From contig DASQLQ010000005.1 in the NCBI GenBank assembly GCA_035629935.1, positions 1 through 39,756 on the forward strand: 39,756 bases of DNA, in the 5' to 3' direction. Source of the DNA: DASQLQ01 sp035629935 (GTDB lineage Bacteria; Actinomycetota; CADDZG01; WHSQ01). Position numbers and translations under genes: made by a program. The notes under the pieces are model-generated. The model was not told the DNA's origin and made no database searches. It was given only the letters and a program-made list of their open reading frames with translations. Of the stretch, positions 15,714-23,807 are shown in pieces. Numbering within the stretch: position 1 is the stretch's first letter; every line of letters starts with the position of its first letter.

Positions 15714-16094
15714 GTGGCGATCGAGGAACGATCTACACCCCAAACGCAGCTCAAGGAATACCTGCTGATCGCGCCTCGGCTGGTCAAATTGCTCTGGCGC
15801 TTGTCGAGGGACCCCCGTGTACCGGCGCGCAGCAAGGCAACACTTGTGATCCTCGGTGCTTACCTGGCCAGCCCCATCGATCTGATCCCCGATTTCCTTC
15901 CGGGGATCGGTCAACTCGATGATCTTGTCATCGTTGCGTTCGCCTTGGACCAGATGCTGAATCGGGTCCCCGAGGAAGTGGTGCGTAGTCACTGGGATGG
16001 GGACAGGGATGTTCTCCAGATCGTCCGAGAGATCCTCGATATCTCCACGGCCTTCGTTCCCGGGTGGTTGAAGAAGCGTTTCAACCAGACGTGA
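15714..16094 (+). CDS. DUF1232 (YkvA-type) small membrane protein
   Basis: A 126-residue protein starting at GTG 15714, immediately after the glucokinase stop. The core SKATLVILGAYLASPIDLIPDFLPGIGQLDDLVIVAFAL is the DUF1232/YkvA signature, with two short hydrophobic segments around the SPIDLIPDF motif. Function of the family is not established. The end overlaps the next gene start (GTGA), pointing to cotranscription. Confidence 0.9.
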   Translation: MAIEERSTPQTQLKEYLLIAPRLVKLLWRLSRDPRVPARSKATLVILGAYLASPIDLIPDFLPGIGQLDDLVIVAFALDQMLNRVPEEVVRSHWDGDRDVLQIVREILDISTAFVPGWLKKRFNQT

Positions 16095-16876
16095 CCGGCG
16101 CTCAAGCCGTCGTCGCTCTCGTACTCATCGAATGGACGGCCGGCTGGATGGCGGCTTGTGCATGGTCGCAGTCATGGGATCAGATCCGGCGAGGACACTT
16201 CAGGATCACCGCGTGGATAACGCTCTTTCTGAGTGCGGTCGCCTTCTTCACCGGCCGGGCCGCACTCGGGGCGGGGGATAGCAGCACCAAGACTCTGCTT
16301 CTCGTGCTTCTCGTTCTGTCGGCGGCCTATCTCGTCGTGCAGTACTCGAACACCGATCTCCCGGGGACTGTGGTCGGAGCGGCCGCGGGAGTGATGGGCG
16401 CCGTGGCACTTGCGTCGTTGGGGACCTTGATCGACGGATGGCCGGGTTGGCTGGCGGCACTGGAGCTTCTCGGCGGCATGGTTCTTCTCGGTGGAGTGAT
16501 GAACGGGATGATGCTGGGCCACTGGTATCTCAACCAGCCGGGTCTGAAAACCGACGCGCTGGCGCGCCTGACGAACCTGGCCCTGGTCGGCGCGGTGGGT
16601 ACCGCTGTGCTGGGCTTGGTCGCCGCGCCTCGTCTCGCAGGCGCGGAGACGGAAGGAGCCGTCCTGGGGCTTCCGGGGTTCGGCCAGTCCTTCGGTCTCG
16701 CCTTCTATGTAGCGTGGTTGGTGCTGATCGTCTTCACCGCGGTTGTTATCTGGGCGGCCCGCCGGTGCGTAAAGATCCGCTCGATCCAGTCCGCGACGGG
16801 ACTCTTCTACGTGGCCGTTCTATCGGCGGGCGTCTCTGAATTCCTGGTTCGCTATCTGATGGTCAACACGGCATGA
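16091..16876 (+). CDS. Polytopic membrane protein of unknown function
   Basis: About 261 residues from GTG 16091, chosen because GTGA overlaps the upstream stop; an earlier GTG at 16064 in the same frame would add nine residues inside the YkvA gene. Seven to eight hydrophobic helices fill the sequence, with an intramembrane-looking motif MMLGHWYLNQPGL around residue 145 between helices. No nucleotide-binding, redox or transporter signature was recognised. It is translationally coupled on both sides (stop overlaps the LLM oxidoreductase ATG). A role as a membrane partner of the neighbouring redox enzyme is possible but unsupported by any motif. Confidence 0.8.
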   Translation: MTGAQAVVALVLIEWTAGWMAACAWSQSWDQIRRGHFRITAWITLFLSAVAFFTGRAALGAGDSSTKTLLLVLLVLSAAYLVVQYSNTDLPGTVVGAAAGVMGAVALASLGTLIDGWPGWLAALELLGGMVLLGGVMNGMMLGHWYLNQPGLKTDALARLTNLALVGAVGTAVLGLVAAPRLAGAETEGAVLGLPGFGQSFGLAFYVAWLVLIVFTAVVIWAARRCVKIRSIQSATGLFYVAVLSAGVSEFLVRYLMVNTA

Positions 16877-17760
16877 GCAAGGTTCTGTTGGGTGCGACCT
16901 TGCCGCAGTTCACCAAGGACCGAGCTCAGCTGATCGATGGGGCCAGACACGCGGAGGCGGCGGGCTTGGATTCCATCTGGGTCTTCGATCATCTCTGGCC
17001 TCTGAGTGGGGGCCGCGACCGCCCGGTGCTCGAGGCCTGGAGCACTCTCGCTTACCTGGCGGGGGCGACCGAGAAGATCCTCATCGGGACGCTGGTTACG
17101 CGGTCGAGCCTCCGACACCCTGCCTTGCTCGCCAAGATGATCGCGAGCGTTGCCACCATCGCTCCCGGCAGGCTGATAGTGGGGATCGGTAGTGGAGACA
17201 CTGCATCGCGCGACGAGAACGAGGCATTCGGTCTTCCTTACTACGCGGGAGCGGATCGCATCGGCCAGCTGAAAGCTACCGTGGGCTTGCTGCATGACTA
17301 TCTCCACGACGATGTGGTCACGAGCAGCGACAGCTTTGCACCCGCAGACGGTTTGGTGCCGAGCCCCAAGCCGGACATCCGACCGAAGGTCTGGGTCGGG
17401 GGACGTGCGGACGACGTGCTGGAGACCGCAGGACGCGTAGCGGATGGTTGGAACGGATGGGCCGGAACGCCTCGGACCTTCGCTCGGGATGCGCAGCAGG
17501 TGCTCGCATATGCAGACGGCCGCGACGTTGAGCTTTCGTGGGGTGGGATCTGTGTCGTCGGCGCGACCGACGATGTCGCACGAAAGAAGCTGGGCACGCG
17601 CGATGCGACAAAGACGTTGTGGGGCGGGCCGGACATGCTCGCCGCCAGGCTGGCGGAATTCGTAGGCGCGGGGGCCGGGCACTTGATCGTTACCCCGGCC
17701 GGCTCGGCGGACCCGGAGGCCTACGAGATCTTGGGAGAGGTGGGGCCTCGCCTCCCCTAG
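16873..17760 (+). CDS. LLM-class (luciferase-like), F420-dependent-type oxidoreductase
   Basis: A 295-residue TIM-barrel flavin/F420 enzyme: LGATLPQF at the start, HAEAAGLDSIWVFDHLWP, EKILIGTLVTRSSLRHPALLAKM, GRLIVGIGSGDTASRDENEAFG and PKVWVGGRADDVLETAGRVADGWNGW are typical of actinobacterial coenzyme F420-dependent members. The ATG overlaps the stop of the upstream membrane gene. Substrate unknown; F420 rather than FMN is inferred from close similarity in motif layout and the probable actinobacterial host. The copper-ATPase operator begins on the base after its stop. Confidence 0.88.
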   Translation: MSKVLLGATLPQFTKDRAQLIDGARHAEAAGLDSIWVFDHLWPLSGGRDRPVLEAWSTLAYLAGATEKILIGTLVTRSSLRHPALLAKMIASVATIAPGRLIVGIGSGDTASRDENEAFGLPYYAGADRIGQLKATVGLLHDYLHDDVVTSSDSFAPADGLVPSPKPDIRPKVWVGGRADDVLETAGRVADGWNGWAGTPRTFARDAQQVLAYADGRDVELSWGGICVVGATDDVARKKLGTRDATKTLWGGPDMLAARLAEFVGAGAGHLIVTPAGSADPEAYEILGEVGPRLP

Positions 17761-17777
17761 ATACCCCCGGGGGGTAT
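17761..17777. promoter_or_regulatory. CsoR-type copper operator
   Basis: ATACCCCC-G-GGGGGTAT is a perfect 8-bp inverted repeat around one central G. It matches the known CsoR operator form (ATACCCCC/GGGGGTAT). It lies between the LLM stop and copA and its right end shares a base with the TATAGT -10 box at 17777, so a bound repressor would block the promoter. No csoR gene is in this window. Confidence 0.85.
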
Positions 17778-17782
17778 ATAGT
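17777..17782 (+). promoter_or_regulatory. Leaderless-type -10 box (TATAGT) of copA
   Basis: TATAGT, 6 nt (AGCGGC), then ATG at 17789. No ribosome site is present. The transcript is expected to begin at or next to the start codon. Confidence 0.65.
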
Positions 17783-17788
17783 AGCGGC

Positions 17789-20011
17789 ATGACTATCGAG
17801 GAGAAGAGCCCAGCGACATCTCCCACCACGCGCAGCTTCGACGTTCGTGGGATGCACTGTGGGGCCTGCGCCGCCCGCGTCCAGAAAGCGCTCAACGCTC
17901 ACCCAGGTGTGGTGGAGGCGGGGGTCAATCTGGCCACCGAGCGGGCAACCGTGACCGCTCCCACCGAGATAAGCAACGATGCCCTGAAGGCAGCGGTGGC
18001 TTCCACTGGTTACGAGTTGCTGCCACGCAGTGACGAACACGGTGCCTCTCATGGTGGACACGGCGGGCACGATCACGGCATCGCTCTCGGCCGCGAGGAC
18101 GAGCTCAGTGCGCGTGCGTGGCGCCGGTTCGTCGTGTCGGCGATCCTGACCATCCCGATCGTGACCGTGGCGATGTTCGCTGATCACCAAGCACAGTGGT
18201 CCCGATGGCTGCAGGCCGCCCTGATCTTGCCTGTCGAATTCTGGGCCGGGGGTGAGTTCTTGAAGTCTGCGTGGAACCAGGCGAGACATCGCGGGCTGAA
18301 TATGGACTCGTTGGTAGCGGTCGGCACCCTTGCGGCGATCGGCTTCTCGTTCTACTCGCTAACGACTCACGGAGATGTCTACTTCGAAACTGCCGCAGTC
18401 ATCATCATGTTCTTGACCCTGGGCAAGTACCTCGAGCACCGCTCGAAAGGTCGAGCGTCGGAAGCCATCAAACGATTGCTCGAACTGGGAGCCAAAGATG
18501 CGATCCGGATCGAGAACGGGTGGGAGAAGACCGTTCCGATCTCCGAAGTCCGGGTCGGCGACGTCCTGCGCGTACGTCCCGGAGCTAGGTTCCCCACCGA
18601 TGGAGTGATCGTCGAAGGCCAAACGGCGGTAGACGAATCGATGTTGACCGGCGAGTCGGTGCCGGTCGAGAAGGAACCCGGAGCGAAGGTCTACGGTGCA
18701 ACCGTCAATTCCTCGGGATCGGTCCTTATGGAAGCCACGAAGGTTGGCGGAGATACCGCTCTCGCTCAGATAACGCGGCTCATAGAGGATGCCCAGGGCC
18801 GCAAAGCCCCGATCGAGCACCTCGCCGATCGTATTGCTGGGATATTCGTTCCGATCGTGTTCGGCATCGCAGCCATCACGTTCGCGGGTTGGCTCATCGC
18901 CGGTGGCTCGGTGCAACAGGCACTCGTTGCCGCGGTGGCCGTGCTGATCATCGCCTGCCCTTGTGCGATGGGACTGGCCACCCCTGCCGCGGTGATGGTG
19001 GGAACGGGACGCGGTGCGTCGCTGGGAATCCTGATCAAAGGCGGCGAGGTGCTGGAACGGTCGGGGAGCATCACGGTGGCCGCTCTGGACAAGACCGGCA
19101 CATTGACCGAGGGGCGCATGTCGGTAGCCGAGATCGTGACGGACCCGTCCGCCGACCTAACCGATGAGCGATTGCTCGGGGTTGCCGGGGCGGCAGAGTC
19201 TCCTTCCGAGCATCCGATAGCTCGAGCGATCGTCGGTGAGGCCGAGCGCAGGGGGATCGGTCTTGCAACGGCTCAGGATTTCCGGTCCGAGGCGGGTGTT
19301 GGGGTTCGGGCGCAGATCGATGGCCGGACGATCCGCGTGGGCCGTCGCGGTCACCTCGGATCCATGACGGTCGCTCAGCGCATCGACGAGGAGGCCACGC
19401 GGTTGGAATCGGAGGGGCAGACGGTCGTGTGGGTTGCCGACACAGAGAGGGTCCTGGGGATCATCGGCCTAGCCGACACGGTGCGACCAAACGCAGCTCT
19501 GGCCGTAAAGAGACTGAGGGCCCAGGGTTTGCGCACGTTGATGCTCACCGGCGACAACGCCAGGGCGGCAGCCGGGATCGCATCTGCCGTCGGAGTGGAC
19601 ACGGTCGAAGCCGAACTGCTTCCGCAAGACAAGATCCGTGTCGTGACAGAACTTCAGTCGGCCTCTGAGCGCGTCGTGATGGTCGGTGACGGGATCAACG
19701 ATGCCCCCGCGTTGGCGCAAGCGGATCTGGGGATAGCCATGGGGGCCGGGGCAGATGTCGCTATCGAAGCGGCCGATATCACCGTGATGGGTGATGATCC
19801 GAAACTCATTCCGGCGGCAATCGACCTATCGCGCCGAACCCTTCGGAACATCAAGCAGAATCTCTTCTGGGCCTTCTTCTACAACATAATCGCGATCCCG
19901 GCGGCGGCCTTTGGCCTGCTCGACCCGATGATCGCTGCTGCGGCGATGGCCGGTTCCTCGATCAGCGTGGTCTTGAACGCCCTGCGCTTGCGCAGGTTCG
20001 TAATCGACTGA
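17789..20011 (+). CDS. copA: Copper-exporting P1B-type ATPase
   Basis: A 740-residue ATPase. Residues 14-85 form one HMA domain with GMHCGACAARV (C24, C27), followed by a His-rich linker (HGASHGGHGGHDHG). Then come eight predicted membrane helices with IIACPCAMGLATPAA (CPC near 390), TGES in MLTGESVPVEK, the phosphorylation loop DKTGTLTEGRM (D about 433), the HP motif SEHPIARAI, MLTGDNARAA and VGDGINDAPALAQADLGIAMG. FYNIIAIPAAAFG and AGSSISVVLNALRLRR in the last helices fit the Cu(I) class. It exports Cu(I) from the cytosol using ATP. The CsoR-type operator upstream supports copper control. Its last 133 bases overlap the opposing RTX-repeat gene. Confidence 0.96.
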   Translation: MTIEEKSPATSPTTRSFDVRGMHCGACAARVQKALNAHPGVVEAGVNLATERATVTAPTEISNDALKAAVASTGYELLPRSDEHGASHGGHGGHDHGIALGREDELSARAWRRFVVSAILTIPIVTVAMFADHQAQWSRWLQAALILPVEFWAGGEFLKSAWNQARHRGLNMDSLVAVGTLAAIGFSFYSLTTHGDVYFETAAVIIMFLTLGKYLEHRSKGRASEAIKRLLELGAKDAIRIENGWEKTVPISEVRVGDVLRVRPGARFPTDGVIVEGQTAVDESMLTGESVPVEKEPGAKVYGATVNSSGSVLMEATKVGGDTALAQITRLIEDAQGRKAPIEHLADRIAGIFVPIVFGIAAITFAGWLIAGGSVQQALVAAVAVLIIACPCAMGLATPAAVMVGTGRGASLGILIKGGEVLERSGSITVAALDKTGTLTEGRMSVAEIVTDPSADLTDERLLGVAGAAESPSEHPIARAIVGEAERRGIGLATAQDFRSEAGVGVRAQIDGRTIRVGRRGHLGSMTVAQRIDEEATRLESEGQTVVWVADTERVLGIIGLADTVRPNAALAVKRLRAQGLRTLMLTGDNARAAAGIASAVGVDTVEAELLPQDKIRVVTELQSASERVVMVGDGINDAPALAQADLGIAMGAGADVAIEAADITVMGDDPKLIPAAIDLSRRTLRNIKQNLFWAFFYNIIAIPAAAFGLLDPMIAAAAMAGSSISVVLNALRLRRFVID

Positions 20012-21276
20012 GTCTGCAAAAGCCGTCTGGTGCCGGCCGCGGCCAGCTCGCAGTTCGCGACGGTCTCTCCGGTCGTGCAACTGTCATTGCCATCGCCTCC
20101 GTCCAGGGCGTCGATGCCATCCCCGCCGTCGAGGCGATCGTCCCCGGCTCCCGCGCCGATCCGGTCTGCGCCATCGAGTCCGTAGATCGCGTTCTGCCCC
20201 ATGTCTCCGGTGAGGTTGTCGGGTCCGGCCGATCCCCACAGGTTCTCTATGGAGCTAAAGGTGTCCGTGCCGTCGCCGCTGGAGCTCCCTGTAGCGAGGT
20301 TCGCGGTCGCCCCTTCCGTTGCCGACAGGAGGATCAGCGTGTCTGCCCCTCCGCTTCCGTCGATCGAATCGTTACCGAGGAAAGGCTGGAACCCATTGTC
20401 CTCACCGTTCCCAGTCAATGTGTCGTCGAACTCGCTGCCGATGACCACATTGAATCCTGTGACCGTGTCGAGTCCTTCGCCATTCGCGGTCCCCAGAGTC
20501 AGGTCGACTTGAACGGCAGCCTCGCTGAACGAGTAGTCGAGGACGTTCATCCCAGCTCCGCCACTTAGGGTGTCGTTTCCAGGAGGAGCTTGTGGATCTC
20601 CGTCACCGCTGACCACGTCGAGAGCGGCAGTTGCCGGCGTCGACAGGTCACCGGTGTTGCCGCCGGTGAAGATCGCGTCATTGCCGCCGCCTCCTAGGAG
20701 GATGTTGGTCCCGGACGTTCCTCTGAGGGTGTCGTTGGAGCCCGAGCCGACAACGCCATCGATGTCGGCCAGGGTGTCGGTGCCTTCACCGGTAGCGGTG
20801 CCGGCCGCGAGGTCGGCATTCACCGAGCCGGGAGCATCGACGTAGGCGATGAGGTCGAAGCCGTTCCCACCGGTGAGGCGGTCGTTGCCGGGCCCCCCAA
20901 CAGCCCCGTTGAAGAAACCTCCGCCCATCTTGATCCGGTCGTCGTCTTCCATACCGAAGAGGGTGTCGTCACCGCGCCCGCCGTCGATGCGATCGTCTCC
21001 GGTCGAACCGAAGACGATGTCTCCGCCCCCGTTTCCACAGATCAAGTCGTTCCCTCCGCGACCATCGATCTGATCGGCGCCGCCGCGACCGACGATCACG
21101 TCCGCTTTCGCAGTTCCGACCAGGAGCTCGGCTTTCCGGGCCCCGACCTTGGTCGCGGTGCGCCCGAAGCACTTGGGCTGTTTCTTGGCAGCCGCCACGG
21201 GCAACATCAAGGAAGCGGACGCGACGATTACCAAAGCAAGTGGCACGACCAGATGACGGGTTTTGCGTATGGTCAC
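19879..21276 (-). CDS. Secreted RTX/hemolysin-type calcium-binding repeat protein
   Basis: A 465-residue protein starting at GTG 21276, which has an AAAGGGG site 6 nt upstream; an in-frame ATG at 21312 would lie inside the divergent gene. A signal peptide (basic start, LVVPLALVIVASASLMLPVAAA) is followed by repeated GGxGxDxUx nonapeptides (GRGGADQIDGRGGNDLICGNGGGD, then GGRGDDTLFG and later GAGAGDDRLDGGDGIDALDGGDGND). Longer units with VNADLAAGTATGEGTDTL and VQVDLTLGTANGEGLDTV alternate with them. Calcium would fold these into parallel beta rolls outside the cell. The repeat part ends at GNDSCTTGETVANCE, a usual family ending; the frame continues 55 more residues, mostly antisense to copA, probably because a stop was lost. 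Confidence 0.85.
   Translation of the reverse strand: MTIRKTRHLVVPLALVIVASASLMLPVAAAKKQPKCFGRTATKVGARKAELLVGTAKADVIVGRGGADQIDGRGGNDLICGNGGGDIVFGSTGDDRIDGGRGDDTLFGMEDDDRIKMGGGFFNGAVGGPGNDRLTGGNGFDLIAYVDAPGSVNADLAAGTATGEGTDTLADIDGVVGSGSNDTLRGTSGTNILLGGGGNDAIFTGGNTGDLSTPATAALDVVSGDGDPQAPPGNDTLSGGAGMNVLDYSFSEAAVQVDLTLGTANGEGLDTVTGFNVVIGSEFDDTLTGNGEDNGFQPFLGNDSIDGSGGADTLILLSATEGATANLATGSSSGDGTDTFSSIENLWGSAGPDNLTGDMGQNAIYGLDGADRIGAGAGDDRLDGGDGIDALDGGDGNDSCTTGETVANCELAAAGTRRLLQTQSITNLRKRRAFKTTLIEEPAIAAAAIIGSSRPKAAAGIAIML
21268..21273 (+). promoter_or_regulatory. Candidate -10 box (TATGGT) for the histidine phosphatase gene
   Basis: TATGGT lies 32 nt before GTG 21306, inside the first codons of the opposing RTX gene. 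No good -35 was seen. A matching minus-strand box, TATTGT (21314 to 21309), sits inside the phosphatase gene for the RTX gene. Confidence 0.3.
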
Positions 21277-21305
21277 CGAGACCCCTTTCGGCTGATGAGA
21301 GGAAA

Positions 21306-21941
21306 GTGACAATAACCAGGATCTTGCTCGTAAGACATGGCGCTACCGAGTGGAACACGCACAAGCGGGCCCAGGGTCACGCCGATATCGCGTTGACCGA
21401 CGAGGGCATCTCTCAGGCGCTGCACGCGGCCGGTGAGCTCAGCGAAACGGACATCGCGGCGGTTTACTCGAGCGATCTCAAGCGCGCTTACGACACGGCG
21501 ATGGTGATCGCCAAGGATCATGGGGTAGAGGTGACGGTCGATAGGGACTTCCGCGAGATCGATCAGGGGGAGTGGGAAGGTCTAACCGTCGACGAGATCC
21601 GCGCTGGCTGGCCCGATCTCTGGGGTCCGGCGCGCCACTTCAACGCGAGGCCGGGCGGGGAGACGCCCCATCAGGTTCGCAAACGTTCGCTGGAGGCGTT
21701 GGAGCGCGCCGTCAAGGCCCATCCGGATTCGACGATCGTGGTGGTGAGCCACGGAGGCACGATCCGGTGGTTGAGCGCTGAGGCTCTGGGCTACGACGAC
21801 CGGCGGTCCGCTCGCATAAGAGGTTTGGGCAACGGGGGGATCGTTTGTGTCAGTGGTCGTCTCGAGGATGGAGTTCTCATGCTTGGTGACCATCAGCGAT
21901 GGGATGGCGCAACACCCGACCTGGACGACCCCAACGATTAA
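21306..21941 (+). CDS. Histidine phosphatase family (phosphoglycerate mutase-like) protein
   Basis: A 211-residue protein from GTG 21306, which follows GAGAGGAAA. LLVRHGATEWNTHKRAQGHADIALTDEG holds the catalytic RHG, DFREIDQGEWEG supplies the conserved Glu, and VVVSHGGTIRW the second catalytic His. It resembles the cofactor-dependent phosphoglycerate mutase/acid phosphatase group (CobC, GpmB-like); the short length and poor conservation outside motifs favour a broad-specificity phosphatase. Only 29 nt separate it from the divergent RTX gene. The substrate cannot be deduced. Confidence 0.9.
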   Translation: MTITRILLVRHGATEWNTHKRAQGHADIALTDEGISQALHAAGELSETDIAAVYSSDLKRAYDTAMVIAKDHGVEVTVDRDFREIDQGEWEGLTVDEIRAGWPDLWGPARHFNARPGGETPHQVRKRSLEALERAVKAHPDSTIVVVSHGGTIRWLSAEALGYDDRRSARIRGLGNGGIVCVSGRLEDGVLMLGDHQRWDGATPDLDDPND

Positions 21942-21964
21942 CCCAGCGGCTTATCGACGACTGC

Positions 21965-21970
21965 TAGGTT
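21965..21970 (+). promoter_or_regulatory. Leaderless-type -10 box (TAGGTT)
   Basis: TAGGTT, 7 nt (GACTGCT), then ATG at 21978; no ribosome site. Confidence 0.55.
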
Positions 21971-21977
21971 GACTGCT

Positions 21978-23162
21978 ATGGATTTTCGGCGCATCGAGCG
22001 GTTCCCGCCATACGTCTTTTCGATCGTCAACGATCTGAAGATGCAAGCGCGCCGTGCCGGCGAGGACGTGATCGACCTGGGGATGGGTAACCCCGACATC
22101 CCCACTCCCGAGGCGGTGGTGGAAAAGCTGAAGGAGGCTGCCGACAATCCGCGCAACCATCGGTATTCGTCTTCCCGGGGTATCCCCAAACTGCGCTCCG
22201 CGATCTGCGATCTTTACGAGCGCGGGTGGGGGATCGAGCTCGATCCCGAGACGGAGGTCGTGGCGACGATCGGGGCCAAGGAGGGTCTGTCGCACCTCGC
22301 ATGGGTGCTCCTCGAGCCGGGCGACTCGGTGTTGGTGCCGGAGCCCAGCTACCCGATCCATACGTACTCGATGATCCTTGCCGGTGCGAACGTGATGAGC
22401 GTTCCCTTGTCTACAGACTCGGACTTCTTCACGGATCTCGTTTCTGCCTACGAGAGTGCCGAACCACGGCCGCGCGTCGTGCTCTGTTCGTTCCCGCATA
22501 ATCCGACAACGAAGGTCGTCGACCTGGGGTTCTTCGAGCAATTGGTCGAATTTGCCCGTCAACGTAACGTCGTCATCGTTCACGACCTCGCTTATGCGGA
22601 TCTTGTCTTCGAGGAGGAGCGTGCTCCGTCGCTCTTGCAGGTCCCCGGAGCGAAGGAGGTGGGGGTCGAGTTCTTCTCGATGTCGAAGTCGTACTCGATG
22701 CCGGGCTGGCGACTTGCGTTCGCCCTCGGCAACGCCGAGATCATCGGCGCCCTGACGAAGCTCAAGTCCTATCTCGACTACGGGGTCTTCCAACCCGTGC
22801 AGATCGCCGGGATCATCGCCTTGAACGAATGCGGACATGTGCCAAAGCAGATCCGCGAGATCTACCGGGCACGCCGCGATGTGTTGTGCGACAGCCTCGA
22901 CCGGATCGGATGGGATACGCCCAAGCCCGAAGGAACGATGTTCGTGTGGAGCAAGATCCCCGAGGAGTTCCAAGCGATGGGCTCGTTGGAATTCTCTAAG
23001 CACCTGGTGCGGGAAGCGAAAGTGGCCGTCTCACCGGGTGTCGGTTTCGGTGTTGCCGGAGATCCCTACGTTCGTTTTGCGTTGGTGGAGAACGAACAAC
23101 GGATCCGTCAGGCGATCCGGGGGATCAGACAGGTGTTGAGCGACGGACCGCCGACCGCCTAA
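21978..23162 (+). CDS. alaC: AlaC/YfdZ-type pyridoxal-phosphate aminotransferase
   Basis: A 394-residue fold-type I aminotransferase. RRIERFPPYVFSIVNDLKMQARRAGEDVIDLGMGNPD, YSSSRGIPKLR, VATIGAKEGLSHL, VPEPSYPIHTYSMILAGA, HDLAYADLVF, SMSKSYSMPGWR (Schiff-base lysine about 236), SYLDYGVFQPVQ and MGSLEFSKHLVREAKVAVSPGVGFG match the AlaC/YfdZ glutamate-pyruvate aminotransferase closely, as I recall that sequence. The reaction would be pyruvate plus glutamate to alanine plus 2-oxoglutarate; LL-diaminopimelate aminotransferase is the nearest alternative. ATG 21978 was preferred over TTG 21969 because TAGGTT lies 7 nt before it. Its stop overlaps that of the opposing TetR gene. Confidence 0.9.
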   Translation: MDFRRIERFPPYVFSIVNDLKMQARRAGEDVIDLGMGNPDIPTPEAVVEKLKEAADNPRNHRYSSSRGIPKLRSAICDLYERGWGIELDPETEVVATIGAKEGLSHLAWVLLEPGDSVLVPEPSYPIHTYSMILAGANVMSVPLSTDSDFFTDLVSAYESAEPRPRVVLCSFPHNPTTKVVDLGFFEQLVEFARQRNVVIVHDLAYADLVFEEERAPSLLQVPGAKEVGVEFFSMSKSYSMPGWRLAFALGNAEIIGALTKLKSYLDYGVFQPVQIAGIIALNECGHVPKQIREIYRARRDVLCDSLDRIGWDTPKPEGTMFVWSKIPEEFQAMGSLEFSKHLVREAKVAVSPGVGFGVAGDPYVRFALVENEQRIRQAIRGIRQVLSDGPPTA

Positions 23163-23767
23163 CGCCTCAGCAGCCCGCTGAGACAGAACGCCACGGCCTC
23201 GTCGGCCAATTCGGGACGATCGAGGGCTTTCTCCGTTTCGGCGACCGCGGGAGGAAAGTAGGTCTCTACGAAATGAAAGATCGCGCCGAGGATCCCGTGT
23301 GCCATCAACTCGGGATCCCCGTCTCTGATCTCGCCTAGTGACATCCCTTCTTTGATGTGCGTTGCTGTGTCCTGAACCACGATCTGCTGTCCCGCTTCCA
23401 CGAGCCCCACGAACTCGTCGTAGCGCCCGGCCGTGCGGATCAAGGCGAGGAACCCCGGGTCTTCTCGGAAGAACTCGATCGAGGCTCTGATGCCTTGCTC
23501 GATCCGCGCAACTGGATCATCGACCTCGGCGATCGCGGCCTGCTGTGCGCGCCTCAATTGAAGGAGAGAGGACTGAAGAAGCTCGGAGAAGAGCGCTTCC
23601 TTCGAGCGGAGGTACCAGTAGAAGACGCCTTTACCGACACCGACGGTGTCGCAGATGTCGCCGACCGTCGTTCCGTGATAGCCCTGCTCGGCGAACAGGC
23701 GACCGCCTGCCTCCAAGATCTGGCTTCGGCGTTTGGAGCCCCGACGGGTGAGCTTCCGGTCCTTCAT
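23159..23767 (-). CDS. TetR-family transcriptional regulator
   Basis: A 202-residue repressor-type protein. The N-terminal helix-turn-helix is clear: RRSQILEAGGRLFAEQGYHGTTVGDICDTVGVGKGVFYWYLRSKEALF (residues about 13-60). The C-terminal ligand/dimer domain is all-helical. On the minus strand TAAAAT lies 6 nt before the ATG with no ribosome site, so the transcript looks leaderless. Its stop (TAG) overlaps the opposing AlaC stop (TAA) in the string CTAA. Its target is unknown; the TIGR00300-like gene upstream on the same strand and lipid genes nearby are candidates. Confidence 0.92.
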   Translation of the reverse strand: MKDRKLTRRGSKRRSQILEAGGRLFAEQGYHGTTVGDICDTVGVGKGVFYWYLRSKEALFSELLQSSLLQLRRAQQAAIAEVDDPVARIEQGIRASIEFFREDPGFLALIRTAGRYDEFVGLVEAGQQIVVQDTATHIKEGMSLGEIRDGDPELMAHGILGAIFHFVETYFPPAVAETEKALDRPELADEAVAFCLSGLLRR

Positions 23768-23773
23768 CCATCG

Positions 23774-23779
23774 ATTTTA
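23774..23779 (-). promoter_or_regulatory. Leaderless-type -10 box (TAAAAT) of the TetR gene
   Basis: Read on the minus strand: TAAAAT, 6 nt (CGATGG), ATG at 23767. Confidence 0.5.
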
Positions 23780-23807
23780 CGACCGGGGGCGGAGGAGGGA
23801 CTGACTT

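Noticed and set aside
17761..17777. GC palindrome considered as a terminator of the LLM gene
   Set aside because: It has only a 1-nt centre, which cannot form a normal loop, and lacks a T tract; the ATACCCCC arms fit CsoR much better.
20012..21240. Repetitive-looking DNA considered as a tandem repeat or CRISPR array
   Set aside because: The repetition is at protein level (glycine/aspartate RTX units of the minus-strand gene); DNA units are irregular and no spacer structure exists.
21951..23003. 350-residue open frame antisense to alaC
   Set aside because: Shadow of the aminotransferase gene, no domain content.
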